Part shown: positions 46,562-55,169 of the stretch, piece by piece
How positions within the stretch are numbered: the first letter of the stretch is position 1
How the letters are laid out: each line of letters begins with the position of its first letter
NCBI GenBank assembly: GCA_038325765.1
Contig: JBBQJI010000003.1
Span: 62,001 to 126,000 of the forward strand
Origin: Xiheibacterium sp038325765
Lineage (GTDB): Bacteria > Myxococcota_A > Polyangia > Nannocystales > Nannocystaceae
DNA: 64,000 nt
Reading direction: 5' to 3'
Program-made: the position numbers and the translations under genes
Notes under the pieces: model-generated
What the model was told of the DNA's origin: nothing
Seen by the model: the letters and a program-made list of their open reading frames with translations, nothing else
The model's database searches: none

Positions 46562-46704
46562 CGCGTGGCCGGGAGGATACCGAAAAATGCGCGGGCGCAC
46601 AGGCGCCGCACGCCGCGTTCCCGACATGCGCGAGCCGTCGCGGGGCTGCGACGACGTGGGCGCGCCCCTCGGCGTCTGCTTTGGCGTCTGCTATCGTTCG
46701 CGCC

Positions 46705-47649
46705 GTGCACGTCGGGGTCCTGGGGGGCGGTGTCTCGGGCCTCACCTGCGCCGTGGCGTTGCGCCTGCGCGGGCACGACGTCGCGCTGTGGGCCGAGCGT
46801 TTGCCGCCACACACCACCTCGAGCGTCGCGGCGGCGTTTTGGTACCCCTACCGCGCCGAGCCACCGCAACGCGTCGCAGGCTGGGCCCGGCTCAGCCACG
46901 CCCGCTTCATGGCCCTGGCGGAGGACCCGACGGCGGGCATCACCGTGCGCCGCGCCGTCGAGATCCTGCGCCATCCGGCGGCGCGGCCGGCATGGGCCGA
47001 CGCCGTGTCGTCGTTCGCCGCCGCGGGCGCAGAGCAGCTCCCCGCTGGCATCTCGCACGGCTGGGTGTTCGACGCCCCGGTGATCGACACGCGCGTCTAC
47101 CTGCCATTTCTGCGCGCGTGGTTCGAGCGACTCGGCGGTGTGATCCACTGCGGCCGCATCGACGCGCTCGGTGACGTGCCGGCCGACGTTCTCGTCAATT
47201 GCACCGGCCTCGGCTCGCGCACCCTGTGCAACGACGACGCGCTGTTCCCGATCCGCGGCCAGCTCGTGCACGTCGCCGATCCGGGGATCGAGTCGGTGCT
47301 CGTCGACGAAGACGACCCGCGCGGGATCGCCTACGTGGTGCCACGGGGCGACGACTGCGTGCTCGGGGGCACGGCCGAGTTCGGCAACGAGAGCGTCGAG
47401 GTCGACCTCGACGCCGCGGCGTCGATCCTCGCCCGCTGCGCGGCGCTCGACGCCCGCCTGGTGGGCGCGGTGGCGATCGGCCACGCGGTCGGCCTACGTC
47501 CCGGGCGCGCGGCGATCAGGCTCGAGCCCGAGACGCTGCCGGACGGCCGCACCGTCGTGCACGACTACGGCCACGGCGGCGCCGGCGTGACGCTGTCGTG
47601 GGGCTGCGCCGACGAGGTCTGCACGCACGTCGACGCCGCGGCGCGCTGA
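46705..47649 (+). CDS. D-amino-acid-oxidase-family FAD enzyme
   Basis: Starting at the GTG at 46705 gives 314 residues with the FAD motif immediately at the N-terminus (VGVLGGGVSGLTCAVALRL). The DAAO signature is near the end (VVHDYGHGGAGVTLSWGCA). AAFWYPYRAEPP, NCTGLGSRTL and FPIRGQLVHV are family blocks. Members oxidise D-amino acids or related amines to imino acids and H2O2. Substrate choice cannot be told. It diverges from the acyltransferase gene and converges with a lipoprotein gene 7 bases away. Confidence 0.88.
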   Translation: MHVGVLGGGVSGLTCAVALRLRGHDVALWAERLPPHTTSSVAAAFWYPYRAEPPQRVAGWARLSHARFMALAEDPTAGITVRRAVEILRHPAARPAWADAVSSFAAAGAEQLPAGISHGWVFDAPVIDTRVYLPFLRAWFERLGGVIHCGRIDALGDVPADVLVNCTGLGSRTLCNDDALFPIRGQLVHVADPGIESVLVDEDDPRGIAYVVPRGDDCVLGGTAEFGNESVEVDLDAAASILARCAALDARLVGAVAIGHAVGLRPGRAAIRLEPETLPDGRTVVHDYGHGGAGVTLSWGCADEVCTHVDAAAR

Positions 47650-47656
47650 CCGAGCG

Positions 47657-48538
47657 CTACTCTGGCAACGCACAGACGCCGACGTCGGACCACGTCGGGT
47701 CGGGCGACATCCAGTCGATGCAGCGCATGTTCGGATCGAGCGCCTGACACTCCGCGTCGCCGTCCGAGAGGGCGCAATACGCAGTGCAACACGACAGGAA
47801 GCCGCAGCCAGGCACGCGATCAGCCGTGACACACACCAGCCCCGGATCGCATTGGTTGGCCAGCGCGCACGGCTCGAAGATCCCGTAGGGATCGCCCGGC
47901 GGTGGTGACACGCAGATGAACCCGCTCTGGCCCGACTGGGTCGGGGAGTCGGGGATGCACAGCCAGCTCGGTACGGCGCAGTCCTGGACCAGTGGGTCGC
48001 ACTGCTCCATGCACAGCGGCACCGTCGGCACGTCGTTCAGCAGCTCATAGAAGGTCTTGCAGGTCTCGTCCGCATCGCAGTCGCCCACCCCCGGTTGGCA
48101 GAACCGGCGGCACTGGCCGGTGAGCCCCTCGGGGTCGTCGAGGACGCACATCGCCCCGCGCTCGCAATCGTCGAGGCAGCTGCCGTTGTAGTCGAGCACC
48201 TCGCACGACTCGCCGACGATTGCCGGGTTCTGGGGCGCGGCGCAGCAGCGGATCTCGTCGGGGATTTCGTCGGACTCGAGCGACCACGGCATGCACTTCT
48301 GGTCGGGTCCACACTCGTCGCTCCACACGATGCACTCCCCCTGCGGCGGCGGTTCGGTGGTGCTGGAGTCGGCGGGCGCAGCGGTGGACTCGGACGTCGC
48401 CCCGGTGGGCTGCGCGGCGGTCGAGCTGTCCGCGCCCGACGTCGATGCCGCCCCGCTGTCGCCGTCGGCGTCGCCGCATGCAGCCGGCACCCACGCGATC
48501 GCGAACGCAGCCCCGAGGACGACATGAGAGCGCACCAC
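47657..48538 (-). CDS. Cys-rich lipoprotein
   Basis: From the first of two adjacent GTG codons the product has 293 residues. It has a lipoprotein signal ending in VPAAC (C21), a Ser/Thr/Ala-rich linker (25-75) and about 26 Cys in the rest. These form spaced pairs such as CCAAPQN, CLDDCERGAMC, CRRFCQPGVGDC and CGFLSCCTAYC, consistent with a disulfide-rich domain on the outer membrane. This architecture is common in Nannocystaceae-like genomes and has no known function. It lies 38 bases downstream of the Ser/Thr kinase gene on the same strand. Confidence 0.82.
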   Translation of the reverse strand: MVRSHVVLGAAFAIAWVPAACGDADGDSGAASTSGADSSTAAQPTGATSESTAAPADSSTTEPPPQGECIVWSDECGPDQKCMPWSLESDEIPDEIRCCAAPQNPAIVGESCEVLDYNGSCLDDCERGAMCVLDDPEGLTGQCRRFCQPGVGDCDADETCKTFYELLNDVPTVPLCMEQCDPLVQDCAVPSWLCIPDSPTQSGQSGFICVSPPPGDPYGIFEPCALANQCDPGLVCVTADRVPGCGFLSCCTAYCALSDGDAECQALDPNMRCIDWMSPDPTWSDVGVCALPE

Positions 48539-48576
48539 GCCCCGAGCGTAGCACGGCCCACCCGCGTCGATGCGGA

Positions 48577-49563
48577 TCACACGTCGAGCAGCGCCCTGAT
48601 CGCGCGCCGCATCGCTCGGGCGTCGGCGAAGCGCCGCGCCGGATCCTTGGCGGTGGCGGTGGCGAACAGGGCATCGAGCGCGTCGACCTGACGCGGCGGG
48701 CCCGGCGGCAGCCACACCGACGGCGGATCGGGCACGCGCGACACCTGCATGCGCAGCAACTCCTCGACCGGCGCGCTGATCTGATCTTGGAACGGGTGGC
48801 GGCCGGTCAGCGTCTCGAAGAACGAGATACCCAGCGCATACAGATCGGCGCGGTGGTCGAACTGCCCGCGGAACACGGTCTGCTCCGGGGCCATGTACAG
48901 CGGATCGCCCGCGATCTGCTCGGGGATGTCCTCGGTCTCGAGGCTGCGCGACACCCCGAAGTCGATGAGCTTCACGATCACGATGCGACCGTCGTAGCTG
49001 TCGCGGGTGATGAAGATGTTGTCCGGCTTGATGTCGCAGTGGACGATCTTCCGGGTGTGGATGTAGTCGAGGGCGTCGAGGGTCTGGCTGTAGATGTCGA
49101 CGAGCAGCGGCAACGGGATGGTGCGGCCGCGCTCGACGACGCGCCCGAGATCGCGGCCGCGGAGATATTCCATCGTCATCCACTCGAGGCCGCTGCCCGG
49201 CACGGTGCCGACGTCGAGCACACGCGCCAAGTTGGGGTGAGAGAAGTTCGCGGCGATCACGGCCTCGCGGCGGAACCGCTTGCGCACGTAGTCCGGCATG
49301 TCGGGCTTGAGCAACTTGAGCGCGACGTAGCGGTCCATCGACGCGTCGTAGGCGCGATAGATGCGACCCATGCCGCCCTCGGCGATGCACTCGACGACGT
49401 CGTAGAACTTCTGCATCGCGAGCTGGACGCCCGGCCGCACGACGCCGGGCGGCCCTCGCTCCTCGGGCGCGAGGGTCTCGCGCTGCAGCGGTGGACCATC
49501 GAGTGGTGGCAGTCCCGGTACCGTCGCGCGGCGAGCCCAGCGCTCGGGTCGGTCGGGATCCAC
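48577..49563 (-). CDS. Soluble Ser/Thr protein kinase (Pkn2-like)
   Basis: The 328-residue protein has a 50-residue leader and one kinase domain (54-320). It has AEGGMGRIY (Gly loop), K83 in VALKLLKPD, HCDIKPDN (catalytic D177), DFG (201-203) and MAPEQ. The HRD Arg is Cys (C176), so it is a non-RD kinase and may not need activation-loop phosphorylation. No membrane segment or sensor domain is present, unlike many Pkn kinases. It is flanked by two lipoprotein genes. FHA-containing proteins such as the activator at 9433 are typical partners, but a link here is only inferred. Confidence 0.93.
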   Translation of the reverse strand: MDPDRPERWARRATVPGLPPLDGPPLQRETLAPEERGPPGVVRPGVQLAMQKFYDVVECIAEGGMGRIYRAYDASMDRYVALKLLKPDMPDYVRKRFRREAVIAANFSHPNLARVLDVGTVPGSGLEWMTMEYLRGRDLGRVVERGRTIPLPLLVDIYSQTLDALDYIHTRKIVHCDIKPDNIFITRDSYDGRIVIVKLIDFGVSRSLETEDIPEQIAGDPLYMAPEQTVFRGQFDHRADLYALGISFFETLTGRHPFQDQISAPVEELLRMQVSRVPDPPSVWLPPGPPRQVDALDALFATATAKDPARRFADARAMRRAIRALLDV

Positions 49564-49662
49564 GGGCCACAGGCTACCGAGGCCCGCTCGCGACGGGAAG
49601 CACCGCAGGCGGCGGGTCGACGCCGATGCGACGATGGCAGCGGGCTGCTACGCTCGCGGGCG

Positions 49663-50244
49663 ATGCGAGGCTGCACAGATGCGGGGACTCGGTCGCGTTC
49701 GCGCCGCGCATGCGCGCGCGCGGTGTGGCTGTGCGCATGTGTGCTCGGGTGCGAAGCCACCGCCACGGGGTCCGACTCCACGCCGCCCGGAAGCGGCGGC
49801 GAGACCTCCACCAGCACCGGCGCGGCGGCGGGCACCACGTTCGACGACGCCCTGACCTGCGCGGGCTCACCCGAGTGCGACGGAGGCTACTGCGTCGCGC
49901 CATACGACGCTGGGGCCGGCGCGTCGATCCCCGCCATGGGCATGGGCGCGCCGGTGTGCGTCGATGCGTGCGTGCCCGAGCTCGCGCTCGATCGCTGGTG
50001 CCTCGACGATGCGGCGTGCTGCGACGGCCTGCGCTGCACCGCGACCGATGGACTGTGCACGCTGGCCTCGACCGACGCCGACTCGTCGGTGGGCGAGAGT
50101 TGGGCGACGCTGGGCGACACGACGGAGTCCGGGGGCTCGTCCGACACGACGACCGACGGGACCTCGGGCGGCGCCGAGTCGTCGGGCACCGGGAGCTCGG
50201 AGTCCAGCGGCACGGGCGGGACCTCCGCGAGCACGACGGGCTGA
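49663..50244 (+). CDS. Small Cys-rich lipoprotein with Ser/Thr/Gly-rich tail
   Basis: The 193-residue protein has an Arg-rich start and a lipoprotein signal ending in ACVLGC (C30). A Ser/Thr linker comes next, then a small Cys-rich domain (about 60-130: CAGSPECDGGYC, CVDACVPELALDRWCLDD, ACCDGLRC). A 60-residue tail of Ser, Thr and Gly closes it (SSGTGSSESSGTGGTSAST). I do not recognise a named family. It diverges from the kinase gene, sharing about 99 bases upstream. Confidence 0.78.
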   Translation: MRGCTDAGTRSRSRRACARAVWLCACVLGCEATATGSDSTPPGSGGETSTSTGAAAGTTFDDALTCAGSPECDGGYCVAPYDAGAGASIPAMGMGAPVCVDACVPELALDRWCLDDAACCDGLRCTATDGLCTLASTDADSSVGESWATLGDTTESGGSSDTTTDGTSGGAESSGTGSSESSGTGGTSASTTG

Positions 50245-50263
50245 GCGCGCGCGCTCGGTCACC

Positions 50264-50278
50264 CCACGCCGCGCGTGG
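50264..50278. terminator. Possible bidirectional terminator hairpin
   Basis: CCACGC (50264-50269) pairs with GCGTGG (50273-50278) over a 3-base loop. It sits in the 38-base gap between the convergent lipoprotein and carbonic-anhydrase-like genes. There is no T-run. Confidence 0.3.
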
Positions 50279-50282
50279 TCGG

Positions 50283-50948
50283 TCAGCCCACGCGATAATT
50301 ATGGGCGAGGCGGACGTACTTGCCTGCGAGCGCGCGATGGAAGGTCTCGTCGGCGGCGGTCAGCGTGCGCACGACCTTCGCCGGGGTGCCCAGCACGAGG
50401 CTGTGCGGGGGGATCTCGGTGCCGGCGGTCACGAGCGCACCGGCCCCGATCACGCATCCCTCACCGATGCGCACGCCGTCGAGGATGACCGCTGCGATGC
50501 CGACCAGCGTGCCGCCGCCGATGCGACAGCCGTGCAGCACGGCGCGGTGGCCGACGACGACCTCCTCGCCGACAACGGTGGGATCGCCATCGCCGAGATG
50601 GACCACCACGCCGTCTTGGAGATTGCTGCGCTCGCGCAGTTCGATGCGCTGGACGTCACCGCGCAGCACGCAGCCGAACCAAACGCTGGTGTCATCGCCG
50701 AGCTCGACGTCGCCGATGACCGCGGCGCCCGGGGCGATGAACACTCGGTCGCCGACCCGCGGAATCCGATCCAGGTAGCGCTCGAGCAGCGCGCCGGCGA
50801 AGCGCTCGCGCAGCGCCTCGAGGCGTGCGGCCACGAGAGCGAGGTCCTTGGGCGGCCCGTCGACGCGGGTCACCGAGTCGACGATGGTGCGACTGGCCAC
50901 GGTTGGATCTTCGCCCGAGGCGGCGCCGCGCCGCAAGCGGGGCGGCAT
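50283..50948 (-). CDS. Gamma-class carbonic anhydrase family protein
   Basis: The 221-residue protein is a left-handed beta-helix with hexapeptide repeats. It has VFIAPGAAVIGDVELGDDTS, RGDVQRIELRERSNLQDG, and the three zinc His in VVVH, VVGH and AVLHGC, then IGIAAVILDGV-type turns. It is about 40 residues longer at the N-terminus than typical YrdA/CaiE-like proteins. The His set supports metal binding; whether it hydrates CO2 is not certain in this subfamily. The ATG at 50948 is the first plausible start. It diverges from the H1-tail gene by 63 bases. Confidence 0.88.
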   Translation of the reverse strand: MPPRLRRGAASGEDPTVASRTIVDSVTRVDGPPKDLALVAARLEALRERFAGALLERYLDRIPRVGDRVFIAPGAAVIGDVELGDDTSVWFGCVLRGDVQRIELRERSNLQDGVVVHLGDGDPTVVGEEVVVGHRAVLHGCRIGGGTLVGIAAVILDGVRIGEGCVIGAGALVTAGTEIPPHSLVLGTPAKVVRTLTAADETFHRALAGKYVRLAHNYRVG

Positions 50949-51011
50949 AGCGGAGCACCGCGAGCCGCGGGCGCGCTTGTCAGCGCGGGGCCCCTCGCGT
51001 ATGGGTGACCC

Positions 51012-51803
51012 ATGGCGAAGTCCAAGCCCGAGTCCTCGGCGGCACGTCCGCGCACCGCGAGCGCGTCGGCGACGAAGACCGCCGCGAAGAAGACCGCCGC
51101 GAAGAAGACCGCCGCGGCGAAGACCGCCGCGACGAAGACCGCCGCGACGAAGACCGCCGCGACGAAGACCGCCGCGACGAAGAGCGCCGCGAAGAAGACC
51201 GCCGCGACGAAGACCGCCGCGACGAAGCCCGCCGCGGCGAAGCCCGCCGCGGCGAAGACCGCCGCGACGTCGAAGGCGCCCTCGCTCCGCCGCGTCGCGA
51301 CGCGCCGAGCAGGTCCCGCACCGATCGACACGCTCGGCGCCTCGGACGTGCTCGCGCGCATCGTGCTGTTCGCCCGCAGCGAGGAGGACCTCGGCGAGGA
51401 GATGCCGCGTTTGATCGAGCGCCTCGAGCAGACCGCCGACGCGTCGCTCGTGCCGGCGATGATCGGCGCACTCGACGACGACGACCCGCACGGCGCGCTG
51501 TGGAGCGTATTCTACCTGCTCGAGTCGTTCGACGACGACTACCTCGCGGGCCTGATCGCCGCGCTGCCCGAGCTCGCCGACCGCTCGCCGCGGTGGGCGG
51601 AGACCGCGGTGCTCCGGATCGTGAACACCCACGGCGAGCCCGAGGACTGCACCGATGCGTTCGTCGCCATCGCCCAGCGCCAGCGTCCACCCTCCCGCAA
51701 GCGCACCTCCGCCTTGCTGGCGCGGATGGGCAAGACGAACGACGGACTCCACACCGCGCAGCGCAAGATCCTGGCCGATCTCGCCCGCGCCGTGAACAGC
51801 TGA
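51012..51803 (+). CDS. Histone-H1-like Lys/Ala tail fused to an Imm30-like domain
   Basis: The 263-residue protein begins MAKSKPESSA. It then has thirteen pentapeptide repeats (21-85) of the type TKTAA, KKTAA or AKPAA, like bacterial H1/AlgP-type DNA- or polyphosphate-binding tails. Residues about 105-263 form an acidic all-helical domain, with SLVPAMIGALDDDDPHGALW, SVFYLLESFDDDYLAGLIAA and SPRWAETAVLRIVNTHGEPE. The spacing of ESFD, LPEL, W and RI-N resembles Immunity protein 30 family members. Imm30 proteins are thought to neutralise toxins, but no toxin gene is adjacent. Binding of nucleic acid by the tail is a fair inference; the job of the whole is unknown. Confidence 0.8.
   Translation: MAKSKPESSAARPRTASASATKTAAKKTAAKKTAAAKTAATKTAATKTAATKTAATKSAAKKTAATKTAATKPAAAKPAAAKTAATSKAPSLRRVATRRAGPAPIDTLGASDVLARIVLFARSEEDLGEEMPRLIERLEQTADASLVPAMIGALDDDDPHGALWSVFYLLESFDDDYLAGLIAALPELADRSPRWAETAVLRIVNTHGEPEDCTDAFVAIAQRQRPPSRKRTSALLARMGKTNDGLHTAQRKILADLARAVNS
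51072..51266 (+). repeat. 15-bp coding tandem repeat, 13 units
   Basis: Thirteen 15-base units built on ACGAAGACCGCCGCG encode the Lys/Ala tail. Variants swap the first codon (ACG, AAG or GCG) or the third (ACC, AGC or CCC). Several neighbouring units are identical at the DNA level, so the array can expand or shrink by slippage without losing frame. Confidence 0.95.
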
Positions 51804-51838
51804 CCGCCTGAAACGCGGCCACTGCCCGGGCTCGCACC

Positions 51839-53236
51839 TCAGTCGGCGTCGCCGTCGAAGTCGGCCTCGGAGACGCACTCGGGTTCGCTGGGCCCACAGC
51901 TCACGCGCACGTGGATGTGCGCCTCGTGGCCAGAGCTATGGCGGACGAGCCCGAGGTTGGCCTTGTTGCCGTGGGGGAACTGGATCAGATCGTCGAGCCG
52001 CTGCTCGCTGGCACCGATCGACTTCGCGGCGGCATGCAGGTGCTCTTGCATCGCGTAGTCGAGGAAGATCACCACTACCTGACCCGTCGTATCGAACGCG
52101 TCGATGAGGTGCCACAACGCCACCCAGTCGACGCGCTTCGCAGTGACCGGTATGTGCTGCTGCAGCGCCTCCCGCAGCGGCAGACGGATGTCGAGATCGC
52201 GCCCCGTCTGGTGCGATCGGTGCCCCGACAGCGGCCCACCATGTTTGGCACTCATCGAGCCCATCATGAGCGGTGCCCTATACTCGGAGCGGCGGTGGAA
52301 TTCGTCCATCGCCTTGACCACGTGGGCGACCGCGTGGGTGGTGCCATAGGCCGACGGCGGCAGCTTGAGCGCGTAGGCCTCGTGCGGCGGCAGCTGGACA
52401 CCGTTGACGAGCCGACCCGCTTGTGGCGGACCGATGCCGACGGCACCGAGGCGGACGTCCAGGGGCACATGCGCGTCGGTGTCGCCCGAGACCCACATGT
52501 ACACGATGGGATCGACCCAGATGTCGATGGAGATGCCCGCCACCAGCCGTTGCGGGGTGGAAGCATTCGTGGCACGGAGATCGCGGGAGTCGATGCCGAA
52601 GGTGGTGCCGATGCTCCACCATGTGTCACCGGGCTGCACCCAGTACTCGTGCTTGCGCCGCGCCGGCGGCACCTTGCGCGGGTGAAGCTTGAGCCGGGTG
52701 CCGACCTTGAGCTTCACGGTCTCGGGCTTGATGCCGTTCCACATGCGCAGCGACTCGGGGCGAATGCCGTAGCGGTGGGCGATCTGCTCGGGCGTCTCGG
52801 TGGGTGCGACCTCGTGGATCACCCACTCGTCGTCGCGATCGACCACCTCGATCTTCGTATCGCCGACCTCGATGCGTCCGGTCCTGCGCCGGGGCGCGTT
52901 GCCCTCGGCCGGCAGCTCGTCGACCAGCGACTCGAGGTCGGGCACCTCGGGCACCTCGTCGACGGGCACCGGGCTGTCGAGCGGCTCGTCGTCGCCCGCG
53001 GTGTCGCCACCGGTGCCGGCGTCGCCGTCGGTCGCACCGACGCCGTCGACTCCAGCCGTCGCGGCCGTCTGCCGCGTCGGCGTCCTGTTCGCCGGATCCG
53101 CGCTCATCGCCAGCAGCGCCTCCTCGAACTCGAACCACACCGCGTCGTCGGGCCATGCGAGCGCGGCGAACCCGATGAACACCGCGAGCGCCCCCATCAG
53201 GAGCCACGACAGCAGCGCGGAGACGGGCGAACTCAC
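51839..53236 (-). CDS. LysM-containing M74 (MepA-like) murein endopeptidase
   Basis: The 465-residue protein has an N-terminal membrane segment (about 8-27) and an Asp/Gly/Thr-rich linker. Two LysM-like domains follow (about 135-183, ETPEQIAHRYGIRPESLRMW; and 190-235, QPGDTWWSIGTTFGIDSRDL). The C-terminal M74 domain has GPLSGHRSHQTGRDLDIRLP and HEAHIHVRVSC, the zinc ligands of penicillin-insensitive murein endopeptidase. It would cut peptide crosslinks in peptidoglycan while held on the cell wall. It ends in an acidic tail. It is the last leftward gene before the convergent H1-tail gene. Confidence 0.88.
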   Translation of the reverse strand: MSSPVSALLSWLLMGALAVFIGFAALAWPDDAVWFEFEEALLAMSADPANRTPTRQTAATAGVDGVGATDGDAGTGGDTAGDDEPLDSPVPVDEVPEVPDLESLVDELPAEGNAPRRRTGRIEVGDTKIEVVDRDDEWVIHEVAPTETPEQIAHRYGIRPESLRMWNGIKPETVKLKVGTRLKLHPRKVPPARRKHEYWVQPGDTWWSIGTTFGIDSRDLRATNASTPQRLVAGISIDIWVDPIVYMWVSGDTDAHVPLDVRLGAVGIGPPQAGRLVNGVQLPPHEAYALKLPPSAYGTTHAVAHVVKAMDEFHRRSEYRAPLMMGSMSAKHGGPLSGHRSHQTGRDLDIRLPLREALQQHIPVTAKRVDWVALWHLIDAFDTTGQVVVIFLDYAMQEHLHAAAKSIGASEQRLDDLIQFPHGNKANLGLVRHSSGHEAHIHVRVSCGPSEPECVSEADFDGDAD

Positions 53237-53336
53237 CGGCGGACAGTGTAGATCGGCGGGCGGTGCCCGACCATCGGCGGCGAGCCCAACACCGCACGGC
53301 GCCCGCCCCGGCCCGGCTTCGGCCGCCGTGGGGGAC

Positions 53337-55151
53337 TCAGAACACGCCCACGACCTTGAAGAACGCGATCGAGGAGCCGGTCGCGCGCTGGCCGAACTTG
53401 GTCTCGGGCCTGCCCAGCAAGAAAAAACTGCCCAGCTCGAAGGTGACGCTGCCCCACGGTGGGACCACGAGCAGCTCGGGGAAGATCACGTAGGATCCGG
53501 GATCGCCCTTGCCGGTCGGCATGTCGACCACGCCGAACAGCCGGAAGATGAAGTGGCGACCGAAGAAGATCAGGTCGGCGCCGCCGACGAGGTAGTTGCC
53601 GATGTGGTCGGCGCCGAACTCGTCGATGAAGCCGCGCAGGTACTGGGCCTGCACGTAGACGTGCTTGCCGAAGGTATAGTCGACGCCGGCGGTCGCCTTG
53701 ATGTAGGGCGTGGAGCGGATCGTGCGGCCCTCCATGAAGCGCACGACGTTCTGCATCCCATCGTCGTTGTTGCCGGTGGTGACGTCGATCGGGATCGGGA
53801 ACTCGATGCGGAGCTGCTGCGCCTGGGGAAAGAACAGCGCGCCCTCGCCCCACAGCCCCATGCTGCCGAGGAACGGCAGCTCGGTCGCGAAGTCGAGGCC
53901 GAGCACCTGCATGCGCGGATAGATGAGCGTGACGTCCGAGCGATAACAGCACTCGGCCTCGTCGATCGGCCCCTCGCGGGGATCCTTGCGCGACGACTGC
54001 ACGTCGACCGGCGTGGGGATGTCGTGGCGGCCGTTGTAGTACGACACCGAGAGATCGACCTGACCCAGGGTGGTCCCGAGCTTGAACGCCGACTGCCCGC
54101 TGGTGAAGCGGCTTGACGGCTGGCGGACGCGCCCGACCACGGACGGCACCAGCCCCGGGCCGTCGGCGAGCAGCCCCTGCAGGTTGTCGATCTTGGCGAG
54201 ATCCGCGTCGGCGGCGAACGGCACCGGCGCCTGCGGGTCCTTGAGCGCGGCGGCAGCCGAGGGCGGCAACAGGGCCGGGAAGAACATCGGCACGTACACG
54301 CCCTGGAACCACAGCTTGTCCTGCAGCGGCGCGTAGTCGACAACGACCATCTGGTTGGCGATCGGCTCGGTGAACAGCGGCCGATCCTCGAGGTCGTCGG
54401 GGTTGATGTTGTTGGTGGGGTTGAACTTGTCGGCGGTGCCCCACTGCACGATCTGGCGGCCGACCTTGATGTCGAGGCCCGGTAGCAGGTCGATGAGGGC
54501 GATGTATGCCGCGTCGCTCTCGACGTGGAACGGCGTCAGCAGGCGCTGGGTGGCGAGGTCGTCGAGTTCGGGCGTCTGCGCTATTCCGAAGAACACCGGC
54601 TGGACATCGCCGACGATCTGCAGGTGGCGATCGGGCGTGTACGTGAACGCGAACTCGAGGCGGTTCTCCTGGCGCGAGAAGCCGCGTTTCTCGACCTTGT
54701 GGATGTCGTAGTAGGCGCTCGAAATCACCCGCACGCGGGTCTGGAGCTTGTCGAGAAATTTGCGGCCCGCCTTCGGCGACGGGGCAGCGGCGCCCGAGGC
54801 GGGCTGCTCGGCGACACCGATGTGCTCGTCGTCGGTGCCGAAGATGTCGTCGATCGACGCGGGTGCATTCGCCTCACCCGCGGCGGCCGGCTCGGGCGGA
54901 GCCAGCTCGGGATCGGGATCGTCTGTCGCGTCCGCCGGCGGCTCGTTGCCGTCGACGAAGTCATCGAGCGGGACGTCCTCACCTTCGGGAACGCCGAGTG
55001 GATCCGCGGCCGGCGAGGTCGGCTCCGGCGAGGGCGACGGGGCCGCGCTCGCCAAGCGGAGCGGCACCGCGCGGGCCCCTTCGTACGCACGCCCCGCGGG
55101 TGCCAGTGACAGAGTCGTCAGCAGGGTGAATAGCGCTACGGCTGGGCCCAT
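53337..55151 (-). CDS. DUF1302-like outer-membrane barrel protein
   Basis: The 604-residue protein has a signal peptide (ALFTLLTTLSLAPAGRA) and a long acidic Ala/Pro/Asp/Glu linker (about 40-115). A beta-rich region then resembles DUF1302 proteins: SRQENRLEFAFTYTPDRHLQ, DIKVGRQIVQWGTADKFNPT and NNINPDDLEDRPLF are typical. Such proteins are porin-like barrels encoded next to RND/MMPL transporters and LolA-like proteins. It starts 18 bases downstream of the LolA-like gene. The substrate is not known; lipids or sterol-like molecules have been suggested for related sets. Confidence 0.78.
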   Translation of the reverse strand: MGPAVALFTLLTTLSLAPAGRAYEGARAVPLRLASAAPSPSPEPTSPAADPLGVPEGEDVPLDDFVDGNEPPADATDDPDPELAPPEPAAAGEANAPASIDDIFGTDDEHIGVAEQPASGAAAPSPKAGRKFLDKLQTRVRVISSAYYDIHKVEKRGFSRQENRLEFAFTYTPDRHLQIVGDVQPVFFGIAQTPELDDLATQRLLTPFHVESDAAYIALIDLLPGLDIKVGRQIVQWGTADKFNPTNNINPDDLEDRPLFTEPIANQMVVVDYAPLQDKLWFQGVYVPMFFPALLPPSAAAALKDPQAPVPFAADADLAKIDNLQGLLADGPGLVPSVVGRVRQPSSRFTSGQSAFKLGTTLGQVDLSVSYYNGRHDIPTPVDVQSSRKDPREGPIDEAECCYRSDVTLIYPRMQVLGLDFATELPFLGSMGLWGEGALFFPQAQQLRIEFPIPIDVTTGNNDDGMQNVVRFMEGRTIRSTPYIKATAGVDYTFGKHVYVQAQYLRGFIDEFGADHIGNYLVGGADLIFFGRHFIFRLFGVVDMPTGKGDPGSYVIFPELLVVPPWGSVTFELGSFFLLGRPETKFGQRATGSSIAFFKVVGVF

Positions 55152-55169
55152 GAGAGCCCGACGAGTCTA

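Noticed and set aside
51012..51803. Toxin-immunity pair around the Imm30-like protein
   Set aside because: Neighbours are a gamma-carbonic anhydrase homologue and a cell-wall endopeptidase. No polymorphic toxin, secretion leader or effector motif is adjacent.
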